NCBI RefSeq assembly: GCF_017916325.1
Contig: NC_090137.1
Span: 124,001 to 188,000 of the forward strand
Length of the DNA stretch: 64,000 nt
Reading direction: 5' to 3'
Origin: Leishmania martiniquensis
Taxonomy: Eukaryota > Euglenozoa > Kinetoplastea > Trypanosomatida > Trypanosomatidae
Position 1 is the first letter of the stretch; every line of letters starts with the position of its first letter. This document shows positions 20,841-33,416 of this stretch, piece after piece. The translations under genes were made by a program, and so were the position numbers. The notes below the pieces were generated by a model. The model saw only the letters and a list, made by a program, of their open reading frames with translations, made no database searches and was not told the origin of the DNA.

Positions 20841-22425
20841 CCTGAAAGAATCGAGGGAGATGGGGTGCCCAATGGCTGTGTTGGTAGGCTGTATCGCTGT
20901 ATCTGTTGGCGCGTGCACGTCGTTAGGTGCATGTCGGCCAAGGAAGCGAGGGTGAGGAGGGGTGAGGAGGAGGGGTGAGGGTAGCGCGACTCGAGCTGAG
21001 GGATGTGCAGAATGTGTAAAGGCGTGTGCGTGTGTGTAGCAACAGCAGTAGCAGCGGCGGACTCGCGGGGGAAGGCTCCAATGACCGTCTCGAGAAGCGA
21101 AATATAACAAAAAAAACGTTGGACGAAGCTGAGGGCGTCGACAGCCGCGCACCTTCGTGCACTGTGTGTGCTCCCACGGTCCATTCGGCATGCGTTAGCC
21201 GCGCGTCGGGGAGGGAGAAAGGGGGAAGGGTGTCGCTCATCGAGGGAGGAGAGAGGAAATACCGAAAAGGAACGGTGCGGGATGGAGCGGTACTGCACAT
21301 CAGTTGGGAGAGGAGGGGGAAGGGTGGAGAGGCAGAGAAGAGGGGACGACGGCGCTGTCGTCTCCCCTTCTCCGCCTCTTCCTCGTCATGCCCGTCATTC
21401 GCCCCTGTCACAGTCACGAACAGCTAAGGGCAACACAACGCGAAGGCTGTACATTCTACAGAAGTGAAGGCAGAGAGGAGGGCAGGAGGGGTGGGGCGAT
21501 ACCTCCTGCGGCCACTACCACCATCACCACCTCTCCCCCTCCCCTTCTCTCTCGCTGCACCCATCCTACTCTGGCTGCCCATGGTCGCAAGACGCCCGGC
21601 ATTAGCCGTCGAAGCCGCAACCGACGGCGCGGACGAACAAAAAGAAAGTTCACGGGTGCCTTCGGGTCCTTCATGCACGGACAGACACACAGACCGAGGT
21701 GCGAACGGGCGGAAGGGAAATCGGCAACACATCGAAGAGCACAGCACAGAGGAGACACGAGATGAGCGCGGAAGCGCGCGAGCTACCGCTGACTTCGGTC
21801 TGGCGCGCGCGTCGCCGAACGCCACCTCGTCCCGCAGGCGGCAGCGCGTGCCCGCCCATGGTGCCTTTCCACCACACACACACACACGCACACACGCGCA
21901 CACGCACACGCACACATACACACACCGTTGCCCCCGCGTCTCTCGTCTTCGCACAGAAACTTCGTCCTTGACGTCTCAGTGCGTACTTCATACTCGGTAG
22001 CGCGTCGGAGGTGGATGATGGAGAATACGGAGGGGATGCACGGAGGCGTTCTGTTGCAGTGGCCATCGAGTAGACGGCAAACAAGAAACAGCGCAACACA
22101 GCAAAGAGGCCCGTCTGTGCGGCAACGCAGATATGGGAGAAAAAAAGTTTACACAAACAACAAAAGGCCGCTGCCGGATGAGGAAACATTCGATGGGCAC
22201 AGACACACACACCACACACACGCACACACACGCGCGGATATTCTGCGGTGAGGCACAGAAGGGCAAGAGGAGCAAAGACAAGCACAAAGTGAGATGCGCA
22301 GAGAGAGAGAGTGGAGGGGGGGACTCGTGGCCCACCGTCAGCCGGTACATCGAAAGGGAAGCTGAAAAAGAGTAATCGTGGAGGAGGAGGGGGGACGGCG
22401 AATGGTGTCCGCGCCCGCACACCCA
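20841..22425. other. Intergenic region between RAB6 and the GT60-like gene
   Basis: About 1.6 kb. A minus-strand pyrimidine tract at about 20935-20985 with an AG near 20905 probably serves the GT60-like gene. CA/TG simple repeats lie at 21880-21930 and 22200-22235, in the RAB6 3' flank. No credible gene was found on either strand. Confidence 0.6.
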
Positions 22426-24923
<2,498 letters not shown>

Positions 24924-25331
24924 CTACCGCACCTGTCGCTTGCTCATGTCCTCCCGCTGCCATCGCTCGACGCTTTGGCGAAAATCAAGGACGAACTCAT
25001 CGAACGCGTGTCGCCGCAAATCTTTCTTCATCATGACACTCTCGTACAGGTGTGTCTTGCAAGCGAACACTTCGAGGACGAGCCCGAGCGCAAAGCCAAC
25101 GAGAAAGATGCCGAACATGCGGGCCGGGAACGGTAGCCGGGCGCGGTAGGCGCGGAAGAAGCGCCTCGTTGCCGTGCCATCGCGCAAGAACGGGTCCTGC
25201 ATCTTCTGCGGGCGGCGGCACACACCCTCCACGGTAGTGCGTGACGACGAGTGAGCAGCAGCCGAGGACAAACTGGAGGCAGGTCGGTGCGTGAGCATCC
25301 GCACGGCACCGCTGTCGCGAATTCTATTCAT
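24924..25331 (-). CDS. Small single-pass membrane protein, possibly mitochondrial
   Basis: A 135-residue protein from the first ATG (25331; the frame opens upstream with TTG). The N-terminal ~75 residues are Arg/Ser-rich with few acids, which would suit a mitochondrial presequence. They are followed by FRAYRARLPFPARM, a hydrophobic helix (FGIFLVGFALGLVLEVF) and a charged C-terminal helix containing YESVMMKKDLRRHAFDEF. The order (basic patch, one helix with a Glu at its end, YE..., Lys/Arg-rich tail) resembles SMIM4/UQCC5, a complex III assembly factor, but this is a pattern by eye over a short protein. Non-repetitive composition and a coherent helix argue that it is a real gene. Confidence 0.65.
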   Translation of the reverse strand: MNRIRDSGAVRMLTHRPASSLSSAAAHSSSRTTVEGVCRRPQKMQDPFLRDGTATRRFFRAYRARLPFPARMFGIFLVGFALGLVLEVFACKTHLYESVMMKKDLRRHAFDEFVLDFRQSVERWQREDMSKRQVR

Positions 25332-26361
25332 CAGCACTCCGAAGCGCACTTGCGTTCCCAACGGAGCGATCGACCCACCGACGAAGAGCGCAGGCTATCA
25401 GAGCTTCAGCGCACCCATGCACACGATCAGACGACGAGAGCCACACAGAGACGTTGGCAGGCAGGATTAGCTTTGAAGCTGTGCTTCGGCGCCGCCGCCT
25501 CCCCCTCCGTCTGTGTTTGCCCTGCACGGCGTAGGCGCGCTCACCGCGAGAGATTCCCGGCCTCACGAGTCCTTCCACAGTAGGCTGATCCGGTGACTCT
25601 GTGCGTGTTGTTGTGCAGCTGTCCACGGGCGCCAAAGACCCCGGGCACACTCGACTGCGAAGACAGAGAGAGAGCGCTCAGCTGCGCGCGCCCGCCACAC
25701 GTGGAGGCTTCTTCACGGCAATCGTTTACGTAAGTGTACGTGCACTCCGCTCTTCACAGGGGTGCGATCTTCGACACCGACCGAAATTCGACGGCACCGC
25801 AGTCCAGCGATCGAAGGACGTATAAGACAGGCCTGGATGGCCGAGTAACGCCAGTGCAGTGCGGGTACACTCTTGCTGCAGAGACAACCACAGAGACGCG
25901 TTCGGCACGTGCAACTGTCTCTCACACGCGCCCCCGTCAGCCGTCACATTTATTTCGGTGCGTGTGCATACGTGAACAACAAAAAAGAAGAAGGAGAAAA
26001 AAAAACGCAGAGAGGAGGAGTGCGGATGTGTATCTGTAAGAGAGAGCGTGTGCGCGCACGAGCCGCCCTTTGGCCCCGTTCAAGAGCGGTCAGCAGGCGC
26101 CATGTCCGAGGGAGCATCCTCTCGCCGTTCGACAGAGAAAAAAGAGGCTTAGGCACGGCGTACACTCTGTTTGGGAGGGAGCGAAGTCCACAACGCGCGC
26201 CAGCTGCGCTCCTCACCACCGCCACCCATCCCTCCACCACCTCATGAAACATGTGGCCTCGATTTGCCGGCCACCCGTCCTCATCCTGTCTCTCAAGTCT
26301 GTCCAGAGCAGAAACCCACCGGCACGCCGTCCGCGAGACCCTTAGCCACGCACCCTACAAG
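25332..26361. other. Intergenic region
   Basis: About 1.0 kb between the small membrane protein gene and the GT15 gene. It has a moderate pyrimidine stretch on the minus strand near 25400-25460 and purine runs near 25980-26020. No gene seen. Confidence 0.6.
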
Positions 26362-29061
26362 TCACATACGCTCGACCACGCTCGTCACCATCCGTGCGCT
26401 GCACTCGCAAGAGCCACAGCGTTCATCCACGCCATCACCATCTGCAATCCTCTCAACGAACCACCCTTCGGGCTGCATCGCAGCCTCCACGCCGAACGTG
26501 TGCACAGGCGCGTCGCCCCAGCGGTACTGCAGGTATCCGGAGTACCACTCGCGACCCGCGGCTGCCGCCGTCTGCTCCCTGCACGTCGCTGAGCCGCCAG
26601 CCGCAGCGCCGGACGCCGCACCGCCCGCACCGCCGCCCTCGACCTCCAGCACATACATAGCGTTCGCGCGCCCAGCGCCGCCAGCCGGCAGTGCGCGCAG
26701 CATGTACCGCTCGCGCAGCGCCTCAGCCACCACCGCCTCGCCCGAGTCCTCGCGGTCGCCCTCGTCCAGGAAATCCACCATCGACACGTACAGCGGGTGC
26801 GCCTTCAGCGCGAACGTCCCGAGCTCGAAGTTGTTGAAGTACATCAGCCGGCTGTACTGCATCGCGGAGGCCCGGCGCGATGCCGCAGCCGCGATCTCCG
26901 GCATGCTCGGGCGGCGCAGCCACCACGGCGCCCGAGGCACCTGCTTGAAGAAGGCCGCCTTCAGCACCTCACGCTCCGCCGCACTCAGTGCAGCGCTGCT
27001 ATGCTCAGGGTACACGCCGTACCACGGCCACGTCGGCGGCAACGGCGGCAGCGTGGCGTCGGCCACCAGCGTCACACGCCCTGCGTTCGACGGGTCCGCC
27101 AGCTTGCCCCACGCAGCAGCGCCACCGCCTGCAGCAGCAGTCGTGGCGTTGCGGGAGAGCTCATGCCGCGCACCTGCGCGACTCTCCATCCACTCCCACA
27201 GCGCATCCCCCAAGTGGAGCACAACGGGCTTGTCGTCGTTTATCAAGTCCCTGTACGCGTACGCGCACCGCTGCTGCGCCATCGCCACAAACGGGTCGCA
27301 CGTCACAGGCTTGCGCAGCCACGAGTCCGTGTCCAGTCGCCAGTAGTACGTGTAGCGGAAACGCCACGGCGGCACACCGGCGCCGGGCACCGCAGACGCG
27401 GCAGCGTCACCGCCGTACGCAGCGGCCTCCGCGCGTCCCTCCGCAGAGTCCGTCCACACGCGCAGCGACGGCAGCCGCCACACAAGTCGTGCCCAGAACC
27501 GGCACATCCGCCGGTACCCACGATGGTAGCCGGGTATCGCCCTGAGGTTGCGCACCCACTTATCCACCATCGCCTCGCTCACACCGCACGGCAGCGTCGA
27601 AAACAGCGGCGCAACGTTCTCGAACGTCACGTACGGTGCAGACGGCACAGTCGACGACACCCGTGTGAACCACCCGCCAAGCTCAGCGTGCACGCGCTGC
27701 ATCTCGGGCAGCATGTCCGCAGCAGCCACGAGCACCGGCGGCGGCGGCGCCACGTGCGGCGCACGCCCTCCACCGTCGCCCCCACCACTCGCCGACGCGT
27801 TCCGCCTCCACGAGTGCAGCACACTGTACACGTCGGAGTGCCGCAGCGCCTCGCGCAGCGTCCACTGGCGCGCCCCACCAGGCGTCGCACTCGCGTTCGG
27901 AGACCCGCCACCAACAGCAGCGCCGAAGCCTATGTCGCCCGCCTCGTAAAAGATGTGCACAGGGTAGTGCGGGTGCAGCGACAGGAAGTTCTGCTCGAGC
28001 AGCGGCAGCGCACGGTTCGTGAACGCGCTTCCTCGGCCACGACGAGAAGCATCGCTGTTGCCCGCAAGGATCAGGATCACGCCGGACGCGCGCGGCGCAG
28101 GCGACTCAGATGGCGTCGAGCGGCGGAACCGCTCGTGCTGCATCCCAACACGCGCCGCACGCGCACCATCGCGCGCACGCCAGGCTGAGGCATCCGCCGC
28201 AGCAACCCCAGGCGTCGAGTCGTAGTACAGCCGCGCCACATCGTCCGCGCCCACCGCCACGCGGTGCTGCCCGTGCAGCAGCAGCGCACCGGCAGACGCG
28301 TTGTTGCGCAGCGCGTCGTCTCCGTCCTCCTCAGCGTCCACGCACGCCATGCGCGTCTGCCGCCGCACCAGGCACCGAGAGCCCGCAGGCGCAGCGGCGC
28401 TTGTCGCCATCAGCACGCTCCACACGCTCGGCACACCGCCCGGCTGCCTCGACGGTGCAACACCACCAGCGCACTGCAGCAGCGCCGCCTGCATATGTGG
28501 ATACAGCCAGTCCCCCGCAGTCGTGCCCTCGTAGTATTCACGCGGCTGCGAGCGGTACTCGCCCACCATCATCGGCGTCTTCGCGCCAGCGGTGAGAAGA
28601 GGAAGGCGCCGCCTCCGTGGCCGCGGTGCGGGCGGCATCGGCAGCGCATTCTCTGCCGTCGAGTCTGCGGCCTCCGTCAGTGCATCGGCCTCCCAAATCG
28701 CGCCGTGGCCGCTCACGCCCTCCTGAGGGCTGAGCAGCAGCACATTCAGCACTGCGCACGCCATCACACCGAGCACCAGCGCGAGAGTCACCGTCCTCGG
28801 CAGCCGCCACCGCACGCACCATTTGAAGGAGCACGGCGTCGGCCGCCTCCCCGTCGCATGGCCGGCTAGCGACGCTACCTCACCACCGAAGGGCGTCGAC
28901 GCCGTGTGGCGCAGCTCGCCAGGCGCGGCGCCACCCGCCGCACCGCTGGCCGCACGACGCCCGCCGCCCCGAGTCGCATGCACGCCGCAGGTGGCATCGG
29001 CGCGCGGCGCAGTGGCGCGTGCCGTTCCGCCAGAGGCGCCGGGCAGTATCGGCTCTCGCAT
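26362..29061 (-). CDS. KRE2/MNT1-like (GT15) alpha-1,2-mannosyltransferase
   Basis: An 899-residue protein. The frame opens upstream with TTG; the ATG at 29061 lies 12 bases after an AG that ends a strong pyrimidine tract. One membrane helix at about 90-110 gives type II topology, with a long stem to about 320. The catalytic domain shows the GT15 order: GVILILAGN...NFLSLHPHYPVHIFYEAG, then RGYRRMCRFWARLVWRLP, YTYYWRLDTDSW (about 575), LMYFNNFELGTF (about 744, equivalent to the fungal SNFEIAD), and YRWGDAPVHTFGV (about 849, equivalent to ERWGDAPVHS). Fungal relatives add alpha-1,2-mannose from GDP-mannose to glycans in the Golgi. In Leishmania a role in mannose-containing phosphoglycans or GPI glycans is plausible, but unproven. 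Several Ala/Gly/Ser insertions lengthen it relative to the fungal proteins (about 400-450 residues). Confidence 0.8.
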   Translation of the reverse strand: MREPILPGASGGTARATAPRADATCGVHATRGGGRRAASGAAGGAAPGELRHTASTPFGGEVASLAGHATGRRPTPCSFKWCVRWRLPRTVTLALVLGVMACAVLNVLLLSPQEGVSGHGAIWEADALTEAADSTAENALPMPPAPRPRRRRLPLLTAGAKTPMMVGEYRSQPREYYEGTTAGDWLYPHMQAALLQCAGGVAPSRQPGGVPSVWSVLMATSAAAPAGSRCLVRRQTRMACVDAEEDGDDALRNNASAGALLLHGQHRVAVGADDVARLYYDSTPGVAAADASAWRARDGARAARVGMQHERFRRSTPSESPAPRASGVILILAGNSDASRRGRGSAFTNRALPLLEQNFLSLHPHYPVHIFYEAGDIGFGAAVGGGSPNASATPGGARQWTLREALRHSDVYSVLHSWRRNASASGGGDGGGRAPHVAPPPPVLVAAADMLPEMQRVHAELGGWFTRVSSTVPSAPYVTFENVAPLFSTLPCGVSEAMVDKWVRNLRAIPGYHRGYRRMCRFWARLVWRLPSLRVWTDSAEGRAEAAAYGGDAAASAVPGAGVPPWRFRYTYYWRLDTDSWLRKPVTCDPFVAMAQQRCAYAYRDLINDDKPVVLHLGDALWEWMESRAGARHELSRNATTAAAGGGAAAWGKLADPSNAGRVTLVADATLPPLPPTWPWYGVYPEHSSAALSAAEREVLKAAFFKQVPRAPWWLRRPSMPEIAAAASRRASAMQYSRLMYFNNFELGTFALKAHPLYVSMVDFLDEGDREDSGEAVVAEALRERYMLRALPAGGAGRANAMYVLEVEGGGAGGAASGAAAGGSATCREQTAAAAGREWYSGYLQYRWGDAPVHTFGVEAAMQPEGWFVERIADGDGVDERCGSCECSARMVTSVVERM

Positions 29062-30290
29062 CGGTGCCCGCGCCTTCGCACCGTCGCGAGACGGATCGGA
29101 GAGAGAGAGGAGGAGGAGAAGCGACGGGGAGGGGACCCGGGTGCTCGGCAACAGACACGCACAGGCCGGCGAGGGGCGGCTGCGCAGGTGATCTCCGTCG
29201 GATGCGACCGAGGTGGCGGGAGGGGCCGCAGCCGCGGGCGTTCGTCACGCGGGAAGAGAGCGGAGGGGGATGGGGGGCAAACGGGAGAGTCACAGGCCGT
29301 AGACGCGGCACGTCGGTGCAGCCTCCGAGGCGGGCAGAGGGGGGAACACGCAAAGGTAAAGGGTAACGGCGCGCCGTTGCTCCGTCTGCGCGCGCGGGCA
29401 AGCGGCTCCCGCCATCGTTAGCGCGGCAGTCAGGGGGGAAGAGGAGAAGAGGAGATGGTGGGGTGCAGTATTGAAGGCGAAGGCGACATCTGGATGTGGT
29501 TGCTCATAGCGACGAGTGCACAGAAGAGCGACTCGCTGTGGCAGTCGTTGGGCGCCGGGGCATTCACCGGGCTGGGCGTTCACCGCGCGCGTTCCTCCAC
29601 ACACACACACTGCTCTCCCCCCGGCCGCAGCGATGCACTCTTTAAGGATAGGTTTTCTGCTCGTTCTACTGCTGCCCATCTCTTCTGTGCGTGTGTGTGT
29701 GTGTGTGCACTGGTCCTCACTACTCCTTGGTGTACTGCTATTACAGTTACACGGCTGCCCGCCATTGCCTGTGCAGAAAAAAAAATGTCGTTCCCAAGGC
29801 AGCGAGTGAGGCAAAAGGGAGTGGGCGAAGGCATGTGTGGCAGAGGAACGGGGCGAAACGGGCGTGCATCAGCTCGGCGAAGAGAGGTGGGGGGGGCAGC
29901 GAGTCAGTCCTTGTAAGGGCAGAGCACGCCAGCGAGCGAGAAAAGAGAGGGGCAAGTGCTGTGCGGCCGTCTCGGCACCACTCTCTACCCCATTCAACCA
30001 CCGCCACCACCACCACCCACTCTCCTCACCTGCCTAACGCACCCTCGCCCGAGCCGGGGCCTTTGCCTGCCCCAGCTGTTTCGCACATGCGAGCGAGGGG
30101 TGCGAATTTGGTGCGCGTGCGGACGGTGTCACACAACCGCCGGGCCTCGCGGGGAAGTTTGGAAGGAAGCGTTTCAGAGTCCCATGCGCACCTGTACGAC
30201 CCTGCGCCGCGCGGCTTTCCCTTTACACGCCACACTTACACACACACATACACACGCAGAGAGAGGGGGTTTTTTATGGCACTCCTCACG
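29062..30290. other. Intergenic region
   Basis: About 1.2 kb containing the GT15 splice region and the 3' flank of the SRP9-like gene. GT/CA tracts lie near 29600 and 29690-29710, and an A9 run near 29776. No gene recognised. Confidence 0.6.
29074..29130 (-). promoter_or_regulatory. Probable trans-splice acceptor of the GT15 gene
   Basis: The minus strand reads CTTCTCCTCCTCCTCTCTCT and onward, then the first AG at 29075-29074 (GCGAAG), 12 bases before the ATG. Confidence 0.5.
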
Positions 30291-30824
30291 CTAACGGTGC
30301 TTTCCTTTCTGTCCTCTGCTCTGCCTCCGACTTGCAACAACACCGCTGCCGCTGTCGTTGTGGTCGTTGGCCTGCGACGCGGGTGAGACTTGGGTCTGCT
30401 GTCCGTGCGTCGCTGAGCTCCCCGTCCCCGACTGCCCAGTCCCGCTCATGGGAGCAGCGGCAGAGGCAGCGCCGAGGTTTCCGTTCTTGTGTCCTGCCGC
30501 AGCCGAGACGGGAGACGCGGAGGCCGCGCTAATCGCCTGCGGGTCGCCAGCGCCAGCCGCTGCGGTATGCGTCGCAGGGCTGCTCACAGTCGCCTTGGCA
30601 CACTCTGTCACGAATTCATTTACAAGGTTCTCTACCAGTCTCAACTGGCCATAGTGCTCCACCCGCGTCGTCACTGTGACCCGCCCATCCGTCGCCTTCA
30701 GCACGAAAACCTTTCGGCTGTGGTGAGGGCGCAGCCGCAGCATCAGTCTCGTTCGCTTCACCCCGCCAGGCTGCTGATGCATGCTGCGAACAGCCTGCGC
30801 GAACCCCTTCAGCTCCAGGCGCAT
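30291..30824 (-). CDS. SRP9-like domain protein (candidate)
   Basis: A 177-residue protein. The ATG at 30824 lies about 90 bases after a clear pyrimidine tract and AG, and the frame further upstream runs through a TA microsatellite. Residues 1-80 read as helix (GFAQAVRSMHQ), strand (RTRLMLRLRPH), strand (KVFVLKATDGR), strand (VTVTTRVEHY), helix (QLRLVENLVNEFVTECA). That is the alpha-beta-beta-beta-alpha order of SRP9/SRP14. Local matches to SRP9 include F-x-x-A in helix 1, R-(V/L)-x-L-(K/R) in strand 1 and K-x-TD-x-x-V in strand 2/3. Residues 80-177 are a Ser/Ala/Gly/Gln-rich tail ending in a basic RRQSRGQKGKHR stretch. SRP9 binds the Alu domain of SRP RNA and helps arrest translation elongation. 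The assignment rests on a short domain. Confidence 0.5.
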   Translation of the reverse strand: MRLELKGFAQAVRSMHQQPGGVKRTRLMLRLRPHHSRKVFVLKATDGRVTVTTRVEHYGQLRLVENLVNEFVTECAKATVSSPATHTAAAGAGDPQAISAASASPVSAAAGHKNGNLGAASAAAPMSGTGQSGTGSSATHGQQTQVSPASQANDHNDSGSGVVASRRQSRGQKGKHR

Positions 30825-30912
30825 GGCGAACACTCGAGTGTGGATCTGCGTCTGTTGTGTGTATGTGTATGTTGTGAGAGGATGCCGGAAGGGGTGACAA
30901 CTACAGCGACGG

Positions 30913-30960
30913 CTTGAAGGGATGTAGCAATCGGAAAAAAAAGGGGGAGGGGGAAGGTGT
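30913..30960 (-). promoter_or_regulatory. Trans-splice acceptor of the SRP9-like gene
   Basis: The minus strand carries CCCCCTCCCCCTTTTTTTTC and a pyrimidine-rich continuation to TTCAAG, with the AG at 30914-30913. Further C-rich blocks lie up to about 31006. This supports the start at 30824. Confidence 0.55.
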
Positions 30961-31012
30961 AATGGGTGCGCGTGAGGCGTTCCGGGGGGAGGGGGAGAGG
31001 GGGAGGGCGAGT

Positions 31013-31037
31013 TTATATATATATATATATATGTGTA
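31013..31037. repeat. (TA)n microsatellite
   Basis: A TA run (TATATATATATATATATATG) about 190 bases upstream of the SRP9-like start, immediately upstream of its pyrimidine tracts. Confidence 0.85.
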
Positions 31038-31847
31038 TCCCTGAGGAATCGGTGCCAGAAAAAAAAAATGACAGGGCAGCAGCGATGCCTTGCAGCGGAT
31101 GTCAAGCACGCGGGTGCGTATACACGAGAAAGACAGAGAGCGCGAGCGCGGTGATGAACTACGCGAAAGGGGGGGCACAGAAGAGGGAGAGAGAAGGCGG
31201 GTGAAAGCGATAGGGTGCGATGACTGGAGGGCGGGCCCTCACGTGAGTGGATCATGCCATTGGGGGGGAAAGAGGGCCCCGCGACGCCTTCGCAGAGGGG
31301 AAGAGGGGGAAGGGGTAGCGGCGCGCACCGCCGTTCGTATCGCACGCATCCGCCGCGCGTCCTGGCACGGGTGCGCGACTGCTGCTCGGACGGCCCTGAG
31401 CTGCCCCTGGAAGGAATTCTGTGTAGATGCACTCCATTACTGAAAACTGAGGGGGGAAGTCGGCGGCCTCATGTCAGCCGGATGGAGCTTCTACATGCAC
31501 ACGCACCACGTCGTGTGTCCTTCTCTGTGTCTGTGTCTGTGTCTGTCTGTGTGTACGTGTGCGCGGGGGAATGAGGGGGAAGAGGGGGAGGGGGAGGAGG
31601 AAGGCACACACCCGTAGCATTGCACTGGCGGAGACATATGTGCAGCGGAAGAGGGGAGGGAGGGGGCAATGTAGAACGACGCGGAGGCAGGGCGACCTGC
31701 CAACAACAGAAGCGTCAACACCCGCAAGGAGAATCCCAAACATGCGCAACGTCGCGCTGGCCTTGACGCAAGCGCCTCGAGAGCCCCTCACTCAAGCGCG
31801 CAGCCTTCACCATCGCCAGCACTTTAACAGCTGTCGGCGCGCCTTTG

Positions 31848-33416
31848 CTATGGTGAGCGGACCCGGTTCACTATGGGACGCACACCGGCATGAACAGCCT
31901 GCGCCACTGCCTGCTCCACCACATCCCTACCGAACACGCCGGCATACAGCCCGTCTTCGCCCAACACCGGCGACGATGAAGACGGCCTTGCGCCTGTGGG
32001 GGACGCCCGTGCCGGCGGCTGCGGCTTCTTCGCCGTCAACACACTTGCAGGCACGTACTTCAGATTTTCTCGCACGCACTTGTGACGCAGCACACGACGC
32101 AGCGTCGGCCGCGCCGCCGGGTCTACTGTCAGAAGCGAGTTCACCAGCTCCTTGAACTGCCTCGAGTAGCGCGCGGTAGACTCGTTGTGGAGCTCGTGGA
32201 GGGGTGTACAGCGGCCGCGACACACCAGCGACCGAAGCTCCGCCGCTGAGGCGGCCGTGAAGGGCAGCTGGAGCGCCATGAGTTCATAGAAAACGACGCC
32301 GAGCGACCACACGTCGGCGGCCGCACCATACGCACGCTCCTCGAACAGCTCTGGCGCCATGTAGAACGGCGACCCGCACGCCTCCTTGGCAGTGTCGCCG
32401 ACGCGGCCGAGCTGCACAGAGATGCCGAAGTCGCCGAGGCGGACCGTCACGCCGTCCTCGAGCAAAAAGATGTTCTGCGGTTTCACGTCACGGTGCAGGA
32501 CGCCGTACTCGGTGTGCAGCGACTGCAGCGCCACGGCAGCTTGGATAAAGAGCGACGCGACGAACGGCTCCGTAAGGTGCTGAGGTCCGGCCGCGGCGGC
32601 GGTGGATGACTCATGGTACGACGCCACACCAGCGCTGCCGGCCGAGCAGCCATCCCGCAGCCCCGCAAGGTCGCCCCCTGCACAGTACTCCATCAGGATA
32701 AAGGACATCGGGCAGGTGGGCGGGCGCGCGTCGAAGACTGCATCGACGTACTGCACGAGGTTTGGGTGCCCCCGAACAGCGCGAAGCACCTGCAACTCCG
32801 TCTGCAAAGCCGCCATCTCCTCCGCTGGATTCACCATCGTCTGCATGTCCACATCCTTCACAACAACCGCGTCCGCGGGGGCCACAGCGCCGGAGGCAGG
32901 GCCCCTTAAAGAGTACAGAGTCGCGCAGCCGTAGTTGCCCTTGCCCAGGATGCGAACGCGATACAGCGCAGCCCACATGTGCCCGCTGTCGCCCGTGAAG
33001 CGTAGAACCGCGGCAGAGGGGCGGTCAGCGTATAGTGCTGCCGATGGGGTGGACTGCGCCGGGACAGCGCTTGCGGTCTCCGCCCACACAGCAGCACCCG
33101 CCATCGGCTGCTGCTGTTGCTGCCCAGCGTCATCCCGCGCCGGTGCAGCTGCTGAAGACAAGCCGCCACCTAAGCCGGAAGGTGCATCAGCCGCTCGGTA
33201 CCCTTCCAGAAACGCCGGCATCCCGTTACCCATGCCGCAACCCGCGCACCCGGGCGCCGCGGTCGCATGCGCGGTGCCCACGCTGACCATTCCGGCATCC
33301 TCCCGCAGAAAGACCGGCACGTCCTCGTCGATGCCGATGAATGACGGCTTGGCATTGCTTTCTCGCGCGCCGAGGGTGTCGTCACCGAATCTCATCCAGT
33401 CGAACGGCTCCTGCAT
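31848..33416 (-). CDS. NEK-type Ser/Thr protein kinase
   Basis: A 522-residue kinase starting at the ATG at 33416; the longer frame runs through a TA microsatellite and is unlikely. An Ala/Gly/Gln-rich N-terminus of about 150 residues precedes the kinase domain. Visible motifs are the Gly loop GKGNYGCATLY (about 155-165), VVVKDVD with the catalytic Lys, HRDVKPQN (about 308-315), DFGIS (about 330-334), GSPFYMAPE in the activation segment and DVWSLGVVFYEL in subdomain IX. The HPNLVQYVDAVFD and MEYCAGGDL segments fit the NEK group. All catalytic residues are present, so it should be active. A C-terminal Pro/Ser-rich tail of about 80 residues follows. NEKs often act in cell-cycle, basal body or flagellum control; the specific role is unknown. 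Confidence 0.85.
   Translation of the reverse strand: MQEPFDWMRFGDDTLGARESNAKPSFIGIDEDVPVFLREDAGMVSVGTAHATAAPGCAGCGMGNGMPAFLEGYRAADAPSGLGGGLSSAAAPARDDAGQQQQQPMAGAAVWAETASAVPAQSTPSAALYADRPSAAVLRFTGDSGHMWAALYRVRILGKGNYGCATLYSLRGPASGAVAPADAVVVKDVDMQTMVNPAEEMAALQTELQVLRAVRGHPNLVQYVDAVFDARPPTCPMSFILMEYCAGGDLAGLRDGCSAGSAGVASYHESSTAAAAGPQHLTEPFVASLFIQAAVALQSLHTEYGVLHRDVKPQNIFLLEDGVTVRLGDFGISVQLGRVGDTAKEACGSPFYMAPELFEERAYGAAADVWSLGVVFYELMALQLPFTAASAAELRSLVCRGRCTPLHELHNESTARYSRQFKELVNSLLTVDPAARPTLRRVLRHKCVRENLKYVPASVLTAKKPQPPARASPTGARPSSSSPVLGEDGLYAGVFGRDVVEQAVAQAVHAGVRPIVNRVRSP

Larger units (their letters stand above)
30825..31847. other. Intergenic region
   Basis: About 1.0 kb between the NEK kinase and the SRP9-like gene. 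It holds the SRP9-like splice region, a TA microsatellite, G-runs on the plus strand (30989-31007) and a (GTCTGT)n tract near 31525-31552. No gene seen. Confidence 0.6.

Noticed and set aside
21880..22235. CA-rich tracts considered as a possible CRISPR-like or satellite array
   Set aside because: Simple dinucleotide tracts with no repeat-spacer structure; the organism is eukaryotic.
26797..28188. 463-codon plus-strand frame (and 2609-3700, 363 codons)
   Set aside because: Antisense to clear glycosyltransferase genes, Arg/His/Pro-rich, no domain.
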